Source: BOG-1112 sp964611335 (GTDB lineage: Bacteria > Bdellovibrionota_B > Oligoflexia > Oligoflexales > Bog-1112). Taken from it: a stretch of 64,000 bases of DNA. The notes under the pieces were generated by a model. That model did no database searches. It had not been told where the DNA came from and saw only the letters and a list, made by a program, of their open reading frames with translations. A program made the position numbers and the translations under genes. This document shows positions 53,187 to 62,452 of this stretch, piece by piece; the first letter of the stretch is position 1, and every line of letters starts with the position of its first letter. The stretch lies in assembly GCA_964611335.1 (NCBI GenBank), contig CAZSXR010000001.1, positions 868,001 through 932,000 on the forward strand. Direction: 5' to 3'.

Positions 53187-55010
53187 TCAAGGTTTTTCAT
53201 ACCAGGTTAAACTAGGTACACCAGCTTTTACAGCAACAGTGCGAGATACCGTATTAGAGTTATCACAAGTCAAATTAAGAGTTCCTGTAATTTCAATTTT
53301 AAACTTGGAAGAATCGGTTACTGTAATCGTATTGGGTAACACAAGTTTAACGGTGTCTGACATCAATCCACCCTTTCCTGGAAGAGTTAAATTTGCTGTT
53401 GCCAAAGTATTTCCGTCCAAACTCGCTGTTGCTGTTCCTGAAAAGGTTCCGTAAAAACTTGTTCCGCGTGTGCCTAGAACTGGTACGGATATTTGAGTAG
53501 CTGCATCTCCCGTATTTTTAAATGCAGCATTCATTGTTGTAACCAAATCTTCTTCCGTCAGTTTAGAATTGAATGAGGAATTTGCAGAAAATATATCCGA
53601 TACACTCAACACAAAACTTTCATTCATAATCGCAGACCCAGACGAACTGCATGTTGCACTTACAGAAGTATTCTGATTTGCAGCAGATGTCGTTCGATCC
53701 ATGGCGAAAGAACTTGCAGAATATCCATTGACTTTCAAAGTATCAGAACTATTAATCGCAACACTACCAAACAGAGCGAGTGAAGAAAGATCAGTATTAG
53801 CCATAAAGAAGGATCCCATCCATGCACGTACGGCAATAGCACCTATAATTCCTGAACTAGGATTTGCTGTAAGATAACGAAGACCTGCATGTGAAAATGG
53901 GCTTACAATATTTCCGTTGTCATCTTTTGATATCAATCCTGAAGCAAGACATGCTGAAAGATCTGGAGTTGGTGTCACTGTAGAACCGCTGACATCCATA
54001 CACACACTTACAGAATCAAGAGATGCATTGTGTGTGCTTGTCCCGTTTGTAACATTATAATCTGTGCTAAAGCATGATCCGTAGTTGTTCACATTTCCTA
54101 CAAAATAAAGTGTAGAGCTATTCATAAGCAATTGAGAACCGCACCCTGGTCCAATTCCTGTTCCCACCTGTGATAATCCTACTAACCCCAAAGATGGCTT
54201 TGAAATAATCTGTACTATTCCTGTGCTTCCTCCATAGATCTTATCACCACTTATATTTTCAGCTGCAGCTTGACCTTGATCGGTTGCATAACTTGTATCA
54301 CCAATGCTGAACCACATTTCCACATTGTCATTTTGATCCGTAGAACCGAAAGTTCCTATGTGGTTGCTAGATAAGCTGTACAGATACCAAGTTCCTGTTG
54401 AACTGTCGAAACCATAAGCATTTCCTATTCCTGCTTTCGCATCGTCACCACTTGCATCTGTGCAACTCAGCTTCAAACTATCCCCCGTATCAAGTGAGTA
54501 GTTGCTGAGAAACGAAGATTTTAAAGGAACGTTTGTAAGAGAATAGGGAGCAAAGGTGTACGAAGTATTATTTGTATCTCCCACTTGTGAAATCGTGTAA
54601 GTTGACGATGTGATCCGTGAAGAATCCAAACAGGGAACATAAGACGTAGAAACATTCGAAATTGCAGAATTCAAACTTGTATCTAAGGAACTCAAACGAG
54701 CTTCAATATCTGTTGGGCCCAAACCTGAAAAAAAACGGCTCTGAATATCAGCCATCGTTCTGCAAGCTATAGTTTGCGGAGTTCCTGAACCAAATTGTGT
54801 GGTACATGCGTCTGCAAGATGCAAACCTGTGCCTTTGAATCCACTCGGGGTTGTTGCGGAAAAAGAATGTGCAAGGTGTGTCCTATTCACTGCATTGAAA
54901 GTGTATGTAGATCCATTGCCGGAATTTCCATTAGAACTTTTATTTCCACACGAGACACTTAAAAAGCACAAACAAAGAACATAAGATTCCATTTTAGTAA
55001 AAAGATTCAT
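53187..55010 (-). CDS. Large Ser/Thr-rich lipoprotein of unknown function
   Basis: 607 residues with a lipobox ending SVSC (Cys21), then a Gly/Asn/Ser spacer. The mature protein is very rich in Ser, Thr, Asn and Gly with many short predicted strands, as in surface beta proteins, and has a few cysteine pairs. No known domain was recognised. A second Met at codon 7 is an alternative start. It stands alone between the efflux operon and the RIO kinase gene, both on the same strand. Confidence 0.68.
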   Translation of the reverse strand: MNLFTKMESYVLCLCFLSVSCGNKSSNGNSGNGSTYTFNAVNRTHLAHSFSATTPSGFKGTGLHLADACTTQFGSGTPQTIACRTMADIQSRFFSGLGPTDIEARLSSLDTSLNSAISNVSTSYVPCLDSSRITSSTYTISQVGDTNNTSYTFAPYSLTNVPLKSSFLSNYSLDTGDSLKLSCTDASGDDAKAGIGNAYGFDSSTGTWYLYSLSSNHIGTFGSTDQNDNVEMWFSIGDTSYATDQGQAAAENISGDKIYGGSTGIVQIISKPSLGLVGLSQVGTGIGPGCGSQLLMNSSTLYFVGNVNNYGSCFSTDYNVTNGTSTHNASLDSVSVCMDVSGSTVTPTPDLSACLASGLISKDDNGNIVSPFSHAGLRYLTANPSSGIIGAIAVRAWMGSFFMANTDLSSLALFGSVAINSSDTLKVNGYSASSFAMDRTTSAANQNTSVSATCSSSGSAIMNESFVLSVSDIFSANSSFNSKLTEEDLVTTMNAAFKNTGDAATQISVPVLGTRGTSFYGTFSGTATASLDGNTLATANLTLPGKGGLMSDTVKLVLPNTITVTDSSKFKIEITGTLNLTCDNSNTVSRTVAVKAGVPSLTWYEKP

Positions 55011-55098
55011 GACAATTTCCTCTGAAAAAGTTCTGCATCTTTTTTCGGATAAAAATGGATTTAGAAAAGAAGAAGAGGTGGGAATTTTTTACCTATTT

Positions 55099-55932
55099 TT
55101 ACTTTTTTCGCTTATCAAACTCTTCATCGCGAGCATCATCAATGACTTGCATTACGCTGCGGACATCTACTTTTTTTGTAGGAAGGGTGGGGCGACCTGT
55201 AAGTTTGCTTTCGGGTCTTAGCGTACCTTTTTTATATAGGTCCCAGATTTCTTTATCGTAATGCGTTTTAAGAAGTTCCGGTGCAAAGCGTCCAAAATAG
55301 AGAGCCATATTTTGTATATCACGCTCTAAAATCTTTGCTGCATTGTTGTTTGCTGCTGCGTTCACAGCTTGAGGGAGATCGATGATCACAGGACCATGTG
55401 TTCCAAACAAAATATTATATTCCGATAAATCCCCATGTATGGTCCCCGCACATAACATGCGTACAATCTCACGAATCATCTCTCCGTGATAGTGCACCGC
55501 TAACTCAGGTGTGAATTCCACATCATGAAGACGAGGAGCCGGTGAACCCTCTTCGTCAGTCACAAGTTCCATAAGAACTACACCCTCGTAGAAACAATAA
55601 ACTTTCGGAACACGTACACCTGCAGCACCTAGTGTACACAACGCCGTCACTTCCGAATTTTGCCACGCATCTTCTTGCTCTTTACGGCCAAAACGGCTGT
55701 TTTTTGCCATCGCTCTCGAATGGCGAGAATTGCGAGTTTTACGCCCTTCAGTATATTGTGTATTGTGCTTAAAATTTCGGTTGTTGAGGTCTTTGTAAAC
55801 CTTTGCGCATCGTAATTCGCCTTGAGAGTGTACGACATAGACAGAAGCCTCTTTGCCACTCATCAGCTGCATAACGACATCATCAATTAAGCCTTCTTCC
55901 ACAAGTGAAAGCATTTTCTGTGGGATTTTCAT
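55099..55932 (-). CDS. RIO-family serine protein kinase
   Basis: 277 residues. RIO1-type features: GKEASVYVV (P-loop-like, 26-34), Lys44 in RCAKVYK, a region TRNSRHSRAMAKNSRFGRKEQ (67-86) typical of RIO1 kinases, the catalytic loop IHGDLSEYNILF (165-176; D168, N173), and the metal Asp in IIDLPQAV (D185). RIO kinases act in ribosome maturation in archaea and eukaryotes; in bacteria their role is unclear. No signal peptide, so cytoplasmic. It is convergent with nothing and stands 88 bases ahead of the lipoprotein gene. Confidence 0.92.
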   Translation of the reverse strand: MKIPQKMLSLVEEGLIDDVVMQLMSGKEASVYVVHSQGELRCAKVYKDLNNRNFKHNTQYTEGRKTRNSRHSRAMAKNSRFGRKEQEDAWQNSEVTALCTLGAAGVRVPKVYCFYEGVVLMELVTDEEGSPAPRLHDVEFTPELAVHYHGEMIREIVRMLCAGTIHGDLSEYNILFGTHGPVIIDLPQAVNAAANNNAAKILERDIQNMALYFGRFAPELLKTHYDKEIWDLYKKGTLRPESKLTGRPTLPTKKVDVRSVMQVIDDARDEEFDKRKK

Positions 55933-56018
55933 TGGCCCCTTCTTCTTTGTGAGTCTCCTAAATTCAGTCCTTGAAGGTAGATAGCAGATTTGCAGAAATC
56001 AAGCCATCGAAGATTTTC

Positions 56019-56726
56019 TCAGATTTTTGTAGAAAGAAGCTGGGATATGCAGGTGGGCATCTCTTTATGGAAAAGTCCTGCTAAAAGTGTTTTGACTCGA
56101 CAAGAAGCAGCAGGGTGCAAACCCATATGCTTTACAAAATCTTTGTTATCAGAAGTCAAAGAAAGAGAATTGAGAGTTATATTGAAAGCCTTTCCAAATG
56201 AAAGAATTCCTGAAACAACTTGCATACAACTCTCTGCGTTTTTTGCCGTGTTTTCATTCGTCGAACACTCTTGTTTTACAGTCAATGGAATATCTTCTAC
56301 CGTAGATTTTTCAACCCCGTTGAAATAATCCATCGCGCACTGAGATGCAAAGTAATCTGCTTGCCCCTCTTTTCTCAAAGTAGGGATGCCCCTTCTATCT
56401 TTGTAAATATGACCCAACTCATGGCATACAACCAAAACAAAAGCCGCTTTGTTGATGTACGTTTTTTGAGCAAGACTACCGTCAATTTGTATACGCGCTT
56501 CTCTTTCCGAATCTATAACCCTTGCCGAACTTGCAGTGAATTGATTTTGTGAGGACCAGTAACCCTTGATGTTCTCCAGTTTCAAATTCAAATCTCTCTC
56601 TAAACGGGGAGCATAAAGCTTTTGCATTTCTTGAAGAGTGTTATCAAAAATTGTTTTTGAAATCTGTGCATGCAAGGACGAGGAAACAAGCAATAACAGC
56701 ATGTAAAACGCAGAATTCTGTCTCAT
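56019..56726 (-). CDS. Exported HELGH metalloprotease-like protein
   Basis: 235 residues with a Sec signal peptide (1-20, ending SSLHA). The zinc-binding HELGHIYKDRRG lies near residues 105-116, followed by a likely third ligand region EGQADYFASQCAMDYF near 123-138, as in gluzincin-type peptidases. Three cysteines in the C-terminal half may pair. No other domain is seen. It may act in the periplasm or outside the cell; substrate unknown. Confidence 0.78.
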   Translation of the reverse strand: MRQNSAFYMLLLLVSSSLHAQISKTIFDNTLQEMQKLYAPRLERDLNLKLENIKGYWSSQNQFTASSARVIDSEREARIQIDGSLAQKTYINKAAFVLVVCHELGHIYKDRRGIPTLRKEGQADYFASQCAMDYFNGVEKSTVEDIPLTVKQECSTNENTAKNAESCMQVVSGILSFGKAFNITLNSLSLTSDNKDFVKHMGLHPAASCRVKTLLAGLFHKEMPTCISQLLSTKI

Positions 56727-56869
56727 GAGAAGTCCCCTCTCTTTGTTTTTTGATTCCTAATAAAAAACTAACAGAGTTGACTAGTCAGTCAATATTTTTT
56801 GTACATATGATGACGAAGGGGTATAAGTATAAAGAAAAAATGACGGAAGAAAGAAGACTAGGAAAAAAA

Positions 56870-57409
56870 TCAGTTTACTTCCCCGCTGTCGACGATAGTG
56901 ATATTTTTGCTGGTTGTTCCCGATTGAGAACCGAGTTTTTCAACCTCACGAACCAATTCCATTCCTTCCAGAACTTTTCCGAAAACGACGTGATGACCAT
57001 CAAGCCAAGGTGTTGGTACCGTTGTAATGAAAAACTGCGAACCGTTTGTATTAGGTCCCGCATTCGCCATGCTTAAAAAGCCTGGACCTGTGTGACGGAT
57101 TTTAAAATTCTCATCGTTGAATTTGACACCGTAGATACTTTCACCGCCTGTACCATTATGGTTGGTGAAATCTCCACCTTGCAGCATAAAATTAGGAATC
57201 ACACGGTGAAATTTACTGCCTTTGTAAGTACGTTCGATTCCGTTCTTTGTGGTTCCACTTTCACCTGTGCAAAGCGCGCGGAAATTTTCAGCAGTTTTAG
57301 GAACGACTTCGCCAAAGAGTCCAAAGACTATACGACCAGCTGTTTGTCCATCTATAGCAACTTCGAAATAAACTTTGTGGGTTACTTTTACGTCGTTTGT
57401 ATCACTCAT
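56870..57409 (-). CDS. Cyclophilin-type peptidyl-prolyl isomerase, eukaryote-like
   Basis: 179 residues, cytoplasmic by lack of a signal peptide. All catalytic residues of human cyclophilin A are present at a constant offset of 14: R69, F74, M75, Q77, F127, W135 and H140. Stretches such as PKTAENFRALCTGE and HTGPGFLSMANAGPNTNGSQ are almost identical to eukaryotic cyclophilins. A seven-residue insertion before YKGS (between TGES and TYKG) resembles the 'divergent loop' of plant, protist and nematode cyclophilins. Bacterial PpiA/PpiB are shorter and differ here. It may have come from a eukaryote. The function is prolyl isomerisation during folding or signalling. Confidence 0.95.
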   Translation of the reverse strand: MSDTNDVKVTHKVYFEVAIDGQTAGRIVFGLFGEVVPKTAENFRALCTGESGTTKNGIERTYKGSKFHRVIPNFMLQGGDFTNHNGTGGESIYGVKFNDENFKIRHTGPGFLSMANAGPNTNGSQFFITTVPTPWLDGHHVVFGKVLEGMELVREVEKLGSQSGTTSKNITIVDSGEVN

Positions 57410-57598
57410 TGTTTTTTCCTCTTAAAAAGTTTGGAGCACGAAAATAGAGGAAAATCTTCTTTTTGTATAGGCTAACTAAGGGCATTTTCAGCGCATCCCC
57501 CTGAATTCAATGTATTTCTTTAAAATAATTCAACATTCCTGCACTTTTTCCGAAAAGCACCAAGTTCGTGAGGAGGTCTCTGAAAAGAGGATGAGAGA

Positions 57599-58696
57599 GT
57601 GATGGACTCAAAACAAGACTTAATTAAAGACTCATCTCTAAGATTTTTCTTAGACTCGCCAGACTTACATTGCCTCATTGGTCCTAATAAAAAGGTGCTT
57701 CTTACAAATCCTTCTTTTGAACGTATCCTCGGATATGGAGCAAAAGAACCTTTTACAAAGTCTTTTGAAGATTTTGTTCATGAAGAAGATCTCAGCACTG
57801 TAGAAGCAGAACTCGATAAACTTTACTCATTAAAAATTGCTTACACCCTTTTTGAAGGGCGTTTTCAAAACTCAAAAGGTGAATACCGAATACTCTCATG
57901 GTCCTGCTATTCACAAAGCGGTCTTATCTACGCTATGGGTCGTGACCTCACAGATAAAAAACAGCAGGAACAAAATACATCCGAAGCGGAAGCAAAAAGA
58001 GTTGCGAATTCAAGTTTGCTCGCAATGAGCGAAATGGCAGGAGGAATTGCACACGAAGTCAATAACCCACTTGCCATTATCCATGGTCGAGCTGGAATTT
58101 TAAAAAAGCTATTAAGTCAGAACGGAGAATTAAATAAAGAAACTTTACTGGATATTGCGACAGCTATTGAAAACACCTCGATGCGTATTGCAAAGATCAT
58201 ACAGGGGCTCCGGCATTTTGCTAGAGATGCAGGTACAGAGTCAATGGAAGACGCGAGTCTGCAACATATCATCGAAGATGCACTGTGTTTTTGCAATGAA
58301 CGTTTTAAGATCCATGGTGTCAACCTTCTTGTCATTCCAATTGAGAAAAAAATGATATTAACCTGTAGACCTTCACAACTTTCACAGGTTTTTTTGAATC
58401 TTCTAAACAACAGCTATTACGAAGTTCAAAAATTGGAAGACAAATGGATACGTGTCGACACAATATCTTACAATGACTATTATGAAATAAGCATTACAGA
58501 TAGCGGCAAAGGGATACCTAAAAATATACGTAACAAGTTGTTTTTTCCATTCTTTACAACAAAGCCGCTAGGGTCCGGTACAGGAATTGGTTTGAGCATC
58601 GCAAAAGGAATTGTAGAAAGCCATGGTGGTACCATCATCCTTGATGAAACATGTCCCAACACTCGATTCGTCATTTCACTTCCTAAAAAGCATTAA
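57599..58696 (+). CDS. PAS-domain histidine kinase without membrane segments
   Basis: 365 residues. A PAS domain (about 20-125) precedes a HisKA helix with phospho-accepting His152 in GGIAHEVNNPLAII, then an HATPase domain with the N box (LLNNSYYEVQK), G1 DSGKGIP and G2 GTGIGLSIAKGI. No transmembrane helix or response regulator gene adjoins it, so it probably senses an internal signal through the PAS fold. The GTG at 57599 follows AGAGG by eight bases; the ATG at 57602 is the alternative. Confidence 0.94.
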   Translation: MMDSKQDLIKDSSLRFFLDSPDLHCLIGPNKKVLLTNPSFERILGYGAKEPFTKSFEDFVHEEDLSTVEAELDKLYSLKIAYTLFEGRFQNSKGEYRILSWSCYSQSGLIYAMGRDLTDKKQQEQNTSEAEAKRVANSSLLAMSEMAGGIAHEVNNPLAIIHGRAGILKKLLSQNGELNKETLLDIATAIENTSMRIAKIIQGLRHFARDAGTESMEDASLQHIIEDALCFCNERFKIHGVNLLVIPIEKKMILTCRPSQLSQVFLNLLNNSYYEVQKLEDKWIRVDTISYNDYYEISITDSGKGIPKNIRNKLFFPFFTTKPLGSGTGIGLSIAKGIVESHGGTIILDETCPNTRFVISLPKKH

Positions 58697-58826
58697 ATTG
58701 CATTTCAAAATTCTAGCCGCCTAAAGCCTATTCTATTTATTCAACTCACACCTTAGACTCTTAGCTAGAGGATCAAGTGGTATTTTTTGATCAAATAGAC
58801 AATGGACTCACTTAAGGGTTAATTGA

Positions 58827-59672
58827 ATGAACAACTTAAGTACGGTTTCGGTCAAAGAGAAAAAAAGAAAGCTATCATTTGTTCAATCTCTTCTCAATCC
58901 CATCTCAAACAAACGTGGACCGCATGTAAAAATCCATCTTCAAAAGGGATCTTTCCTCGTTAAAACAGCGGATACAAAAGAGGAACTTTCTCAAGTCTAT
59001 CAGCTACGTTATGACATCTTCTACAATGAATTCAGTGGAAAAACCAATGTGCTGGGAATGGATCACGATCGTTACGATAAGAATGCAGACATTCTCATCA
59101 TCGTGGATCTGCTTACAAAAAAAGTTATTGGGACCTATCGCGTCATCTGCACAGAATTCACTAAAAAATTCTATTCCGCGTCAGAATTTGAGATCGGAAA
59201 TTTTCTTAAAGAACCTAGTGTTAAAGTAGAATTGAGCAGAGCCTGTATCCATAAAGATTATCGGAACGGTTCGGCAATACGACTCCTTTGGAGAGGTGTT
59301 TATCAATACCTAAGCGTTGTGAAGGCTGAATTTCTATTTGGTTGCAGCAGCATTTCAGGAATGACTGCAAGCTCCATACTCTCTCTTATGAGTTATCTGC
59401 AAAAAAACAATTTAACACTTTCTCAATGGAATATTTTTCCACACGCGCCCTATGATAAAAGTGCACACCTTCTTAAAGATCTAAGAGATATTGGTTCTTA
59501 CAATCCCCTAGATCACATACCACCTCTCTTTCGTGCGTATTTAAACGCGGGTGCAAAATTCGAAGCGGTTCCTGCTTATGATGAACATTTTCTTTGCTAT
59601 GATTTCTTCACAGTTCTTGATCTGAAAGATCTCAGACAATCTCATGAAAGAAAGTTCAAAGTGGATGAGTAG
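58827..59672 (+). CDS. olsB: GNAT-type N-acyltransferase, OlsB-like (ornithine lipid synthesis)
   Basis: 281 residues. Family role: N-acylation of ornithine with a 3-hydroxyacyl chain to give lyso-ornithine lipid. Typical stretches are QVYQLRYDIFYNEF near 55-68, GTYRVICTEFTKKFYSASEF near 97-116 and VELSRACIHKDYRNG near 131-145. The clustering with a PlsC-type acyltransferase, the second step (OlsA), supports the assignment. The stop overlaps the next gene by eight bases. An olsB-like enzyme acting on another amino acid is possible. Confidence 0.85.
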   Translation: MNNLSTVSVKEKKRKLSFVQSLLNPISNKRGPHVKIHLQKGSFLVKTADTKEELSQVYQLRYDIFYNEFSGKTNVLGMDHDRYDKNADILIIVDLLTKKVIGTYRVICTEFTKKFYSASEFEIGNFLKEPSVKVELSRACIHKDYRNGSAIRLLWRGVYQYLSVVKAEFLFGCSSISGMTASSILSLMSYLQKNNLTLSQWNIFPHAPYDKSAHLLKDLRDIGSYNPLDHIPPLFRAYLNAGAKFEAVPAYDEHFLCYDFFTVLDLKDLRQSHERKFKVDE

Positions 59673-60426
59673 AAGTTTTGTACTCCTCAGAGGTTTAGGT
59701 CGAGAATCCAGACATTGGGGAAAATTCCCCTCAATGTTAGAAAAGGAAAATTTTTGCTCGAAAGTTTTTCTCTGTGATCTCCCAGGAGCAGGGCCTTTTC
59801 ACAAAGAGCATGGAGTTAACAGCATTTCAAAAATGCTTTCACATCTTGTGAAAAACTACCAATCCGAATTTATGAAAAACAAACCTCTCAGTATTCTCGG
59901 ATTCTCTCTCGGGGGAATGCTCACTATGGAATATGTGACTCAGTATCCCACTCTCTTCTCCGAATTTATTCTCATCAATTCGAGTTTGAAAAATCTAAGC
60001 CCTTTCTACAAACGTTTAAAATTTTCAGCACTTCCAAAACTTTTCAAAATTGCATCTTCCAACAGTGCGGTTCGTAAAGAGCATCTTGTTCTCGAACTCA
60101 CCTCTCAAATGCATAAAGAAGACTCCGAAGTTCTCAAAGAGCATGTCGTTATCGCAGAATCTGCACCTATGACACTCTCTACGCTGCTAGAACAAATTCT
60201 TGCAGCAGCTACCTATAAGGGTCCTTCCAAAGAACTGAAAGTTCCAGGGTTGATTTTATATTCTAAAAAAGATGAACTTGTGAACCCTGAATGCAGTATA
60301 GAACTTGCAAAAACCTATGCTCTCACATCGTTCGCGCATGAAGAAGCAGGGCACGATCTCGTCTTAGATGATCCTGAATGGGTGCTCGAAAAAATGCGTG
60401 AATTTTACAAAGGGAGAGATCTATGA
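59665..60426 (+). CDS. Alpha/beta-hydrolase between the two acyltransferases
   Basis: With the ATG at 59665 it has 253 residues. The nucleophile elbow is ILGFSLGGMLTMEY (Ser in GFSLGG), and the probable catalytic Asp and His lie in YSKKDELVNPE and EEAGHDLVLDDPEW. No signal peptide or lid domain of a true lipase is seen. The gene overlaps olsB by eight bases and the PlsC-like gene by four, so it must be co-translated with the ornithine-lipid pair. Its task there (thioesterase, lipid remodelling or other) is unknown. Confidence 0.82.
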   Translation: MSRSFVLLRGLGRESRHWGKFPSMLEKENFCSKVFLCDLPGAGPFHKEHGVNSISKMLSHLVKNYQSEFMKNKPLSILGFSLGGMLTMEYVTQYPTLFSEFILINSSLKNLSPFYKRLKFSALPKLFKIASSNSAVRKEHLVLELTSQMHKEDSEVLKEHVVIAESAPMTLSTLLEQILAAATYKGPSKELKVPGLILYSKKDELVNPECSIELAKTYALTSFAHEEAGHDLVLDDPEWVLEKMREFYKGRDL

Positions 60427-61118
60427 TCAAAGTTATTCAAGCATTGCAACCCACTCTTTTTTATCTTATCAAATTGCAAACATATCATGTGTGGAATAAA
60501 AAACCTCTTACGAAAAATCTTCGCAATGAGTATTTAAAATTATGGGGCAAAGAAACTTTAAGCAGAATGAAAGTGCATTGCACAGTTCTCGGCAAAGCTT
60601 CTAAGAAACCCTGTATTTTAGTAGGAAACCATATCAGCTACATCGATATGCCTCTTTTGCTTGCTCAAGTTCCTGCTGTCTTTGTCGCAAAGAAAGAGAT
60701 CTCTTCTTGGCCAGTTATAGGCCATGCTGCAAAATTTGTAGGGACTATCTTTGTAGATCGAAAATCCAAAGATTCTAGAAAACAGGCCTTGAGTAAACTC
60801 TGTACGAAGCTTGAAGAAGCAAAAGAACAGATCGCAATTTTCCCCTCAGGTACAACATCCATAGATGAAAATGTAAACTGGAGATTAGGAGCTTTCAAAG
60901 CAGCAGAAGAATTTAAAATTCCTGTGCAAGCTTTCCGTATACGTTACAAACCTAAAAACGTCGCTTTTATTGGAGAAGATGTTTTTTTACCTCACCTACA
61001 CAGACTTCTCAAAAATAAAAGAATCGAAGCAAGTATTGAGTTCAAAAACCCACAGTTGATAAAAAATGCCCAGAAAGATATGGAATCCATCAAAAAATGG
61101 TGCATGGAAGCAATCTAA
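60423..61118 (+). CDS. PlsC-type acyltransferase, OlsA-like
   Basis: 231 residues. The acyltransferase motif HxxxxD appears as GNHISYIDMP, the second motif as GTIFVDRKSKDSRK and the third as AIFPSGTTS, as in 1-acylglycerol-3-phosphate acyltransferases. Next to olsB the likely role is O-acylation of lyso-ornithine lipid. A general PlsC activity cannot be excluded. It is probably membrane-associated through its N-terminal hydrophobic segment. It overlaps the hydrolase gene by four bases. Confidence 0.87.
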   Translation: MIKVIQALQPTLFYLIKLQTYHVWNKKPLTKNLRNEYLKLWGKETLSRMKVHCTVLGKASKKPCILVGNHISYIDMPLLLAQVPAVFVAKKEISSWPVIGHAAKFVGTIFVDRKSKDSRKQALSKLCTKLEEAKEQIAIFPSGTTSIDENVNWRLGAFKAAEEFKIPVQAFRIRYKPKNVAFIGEDVFLPHLHRLLKNKRIEASIEFKNPQLIKNAQKDMESIKKWCMEAI

Positions 61119-61169
61119 ATCCAAACCATGTTATAATCAAAAACATGAGTCCCTTTAAAAGGAGTTCCC

Positions 61170-62348
61170 ATGCGAATCGTTTTTTATTCTTTATTTTCGC
61201 TTTTTTCTTCCACACAAATATTTGCAGACAACTCTTTCGTAAATGTATCAGTTGGAATCGACACCCTGGCACAAATTAAAAAAGAATTCCCAAAAGATGT
61301 CGCAGTTCTCAAAAAATCATCCAAAACTGCACTCGTTCGCATTCCGAGTTCAGAGCTTCCACACCTCTCTCATATGATGCATGAAGTATTCAATCGCTGT
61401 GGAGGTTACATCGTCGAGAGTGATAATCTTCAAGAAGCCGTCGAAAATCTCGATGGAGACCTCTCAAGCTCCGTTTTCGAATCACAAGTTCTTCACAATC
61501 AAGATCTCGTTAAAAAAGCAACCGCACTCGTAAGTGAAAGCAATATACGAACAACTATTAAAAATCTTTCTCAGTTTCGTAACCGCTTTTACACATCCAA
61601 CACAGGCATACAATCTCAAGAATGGATCGGTACAAAATGGAAAGAACTCGCTTCAAGATTTGCAAACACAGATCTTCAATATTTCGAACACAATGATTAC
61701 CCCCAACGATCCGTGATCTTCACAATCAAAGGCACTTCCAAAGCTAACGAGATCATCGTCGTCGGTGGACACGGTGACTCTATTGCAGGTTGGGATCCTT
61801 CCGATGAAGTCGATGCACCAGGAGCAGATGACAACGCATCAGGAATCGCAACCCTCACAGAAGCTCTTCGTATTTTAGCAATCCTAGGGAAAGAACCCAT
61901 CCGCACCATCAAATTTATGTCTTACGCAGCAGAGGAAGTCGGGCTCCGCGGCTCTCAAGATATCGCAGCAGCATTCAAACAAAGACAGGAACATGTCGTA
62001 GGTGTCATGCAACTCGATATGACAAACTACACCCAACGCAAAAACGAAATCGTTCTCATGACCGATTACACAGATCGTGGACAAAACGCATTCATCAAAG
62101 ATCTTATACACAATTACATTCCTCATATGATTGCTGTAGAAGATCGATGTGGATATGCATGTTCCGATCATGCCTCTTGGTCACGCAAAGGTTACCCCGC
62201 TTCCATTCCTTTCGAATCCCGTATGGATGAACACAATTCCGCAATCCATTCGCGAAGAGATACTCTCGAACGTACCCAAAACAACGCAGAGCACTCCGTG
62301 CCTTACGCCCAATTATTAGTCGCCTACCTCCTAGAACTTGGCTACTAA
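61170..62348 (+). CDS. Secreted M28-family aminopeptidase
   Basis: 392 residues with a Sec signal peptide (1-19, ending TQIFA) and a propeptide-like region (about 20-115). The catalytic domain resembles the Vibrio proteolyticus leucyl aminopeptidase. Zinc ligands and catalytic acid are H201 (GGHGDS), D220 (GADDNASG), E255/E256 (AAEEVG), D283 (QLDMTN) and H334 (SDHASW), with a probable disulfide C327-C331 (DRCGYACSDH), as in the Vibrio enzyme. The length fits a form with a propeptide but without a C-terminal extension. AAAAGGAG precedes the ATG. It would feed on peptides outside the cell or in the periplasm. Confidence 0.94.
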   Translation: MRIVFYSLFSLFSSTQIFADNSFVNVSVGIDTLAQIKKEFPKDVAVLKKSSKTALVRIPSSELPHLSHMMHEVFNRCGGYIVESDNLQEAVENLDGDLSSSVFESQVLHNQDLVKKATALVSESNIRTTIKNLSQFRNRFYTSNTGIQSQEWIGTKWKELASRFANTDLQYFEHNDYPQRSVIFTIKGTSKANEIIVVGGHGDSIAGWDPSDEVDAPGADDNASGIATLTEALRILAILGKEPIRTIKFMSYAAEEVGLRGSQDIAAAFKQRQEHVVGVMQLDMTNYTQRKNEIVLMTDYTDRGQNAFIKDLIHNYIPHMIAVEDRCGYACSDHASWSRKGYPASIPFESRMDEHNSAIHSRRDTLERTQNNAEHSVPYAQLLVAYLLELGY

Positions 62349-62452
62349 GACCTCAGATAATCCTTAAATATCATATGGTTAAAAAACGACTTAAAGTTGG
62401 CTACGGGATTTAGCCGTTGAGCCAGTAGGGGAATTTGTGAATAGGAGTTTTT

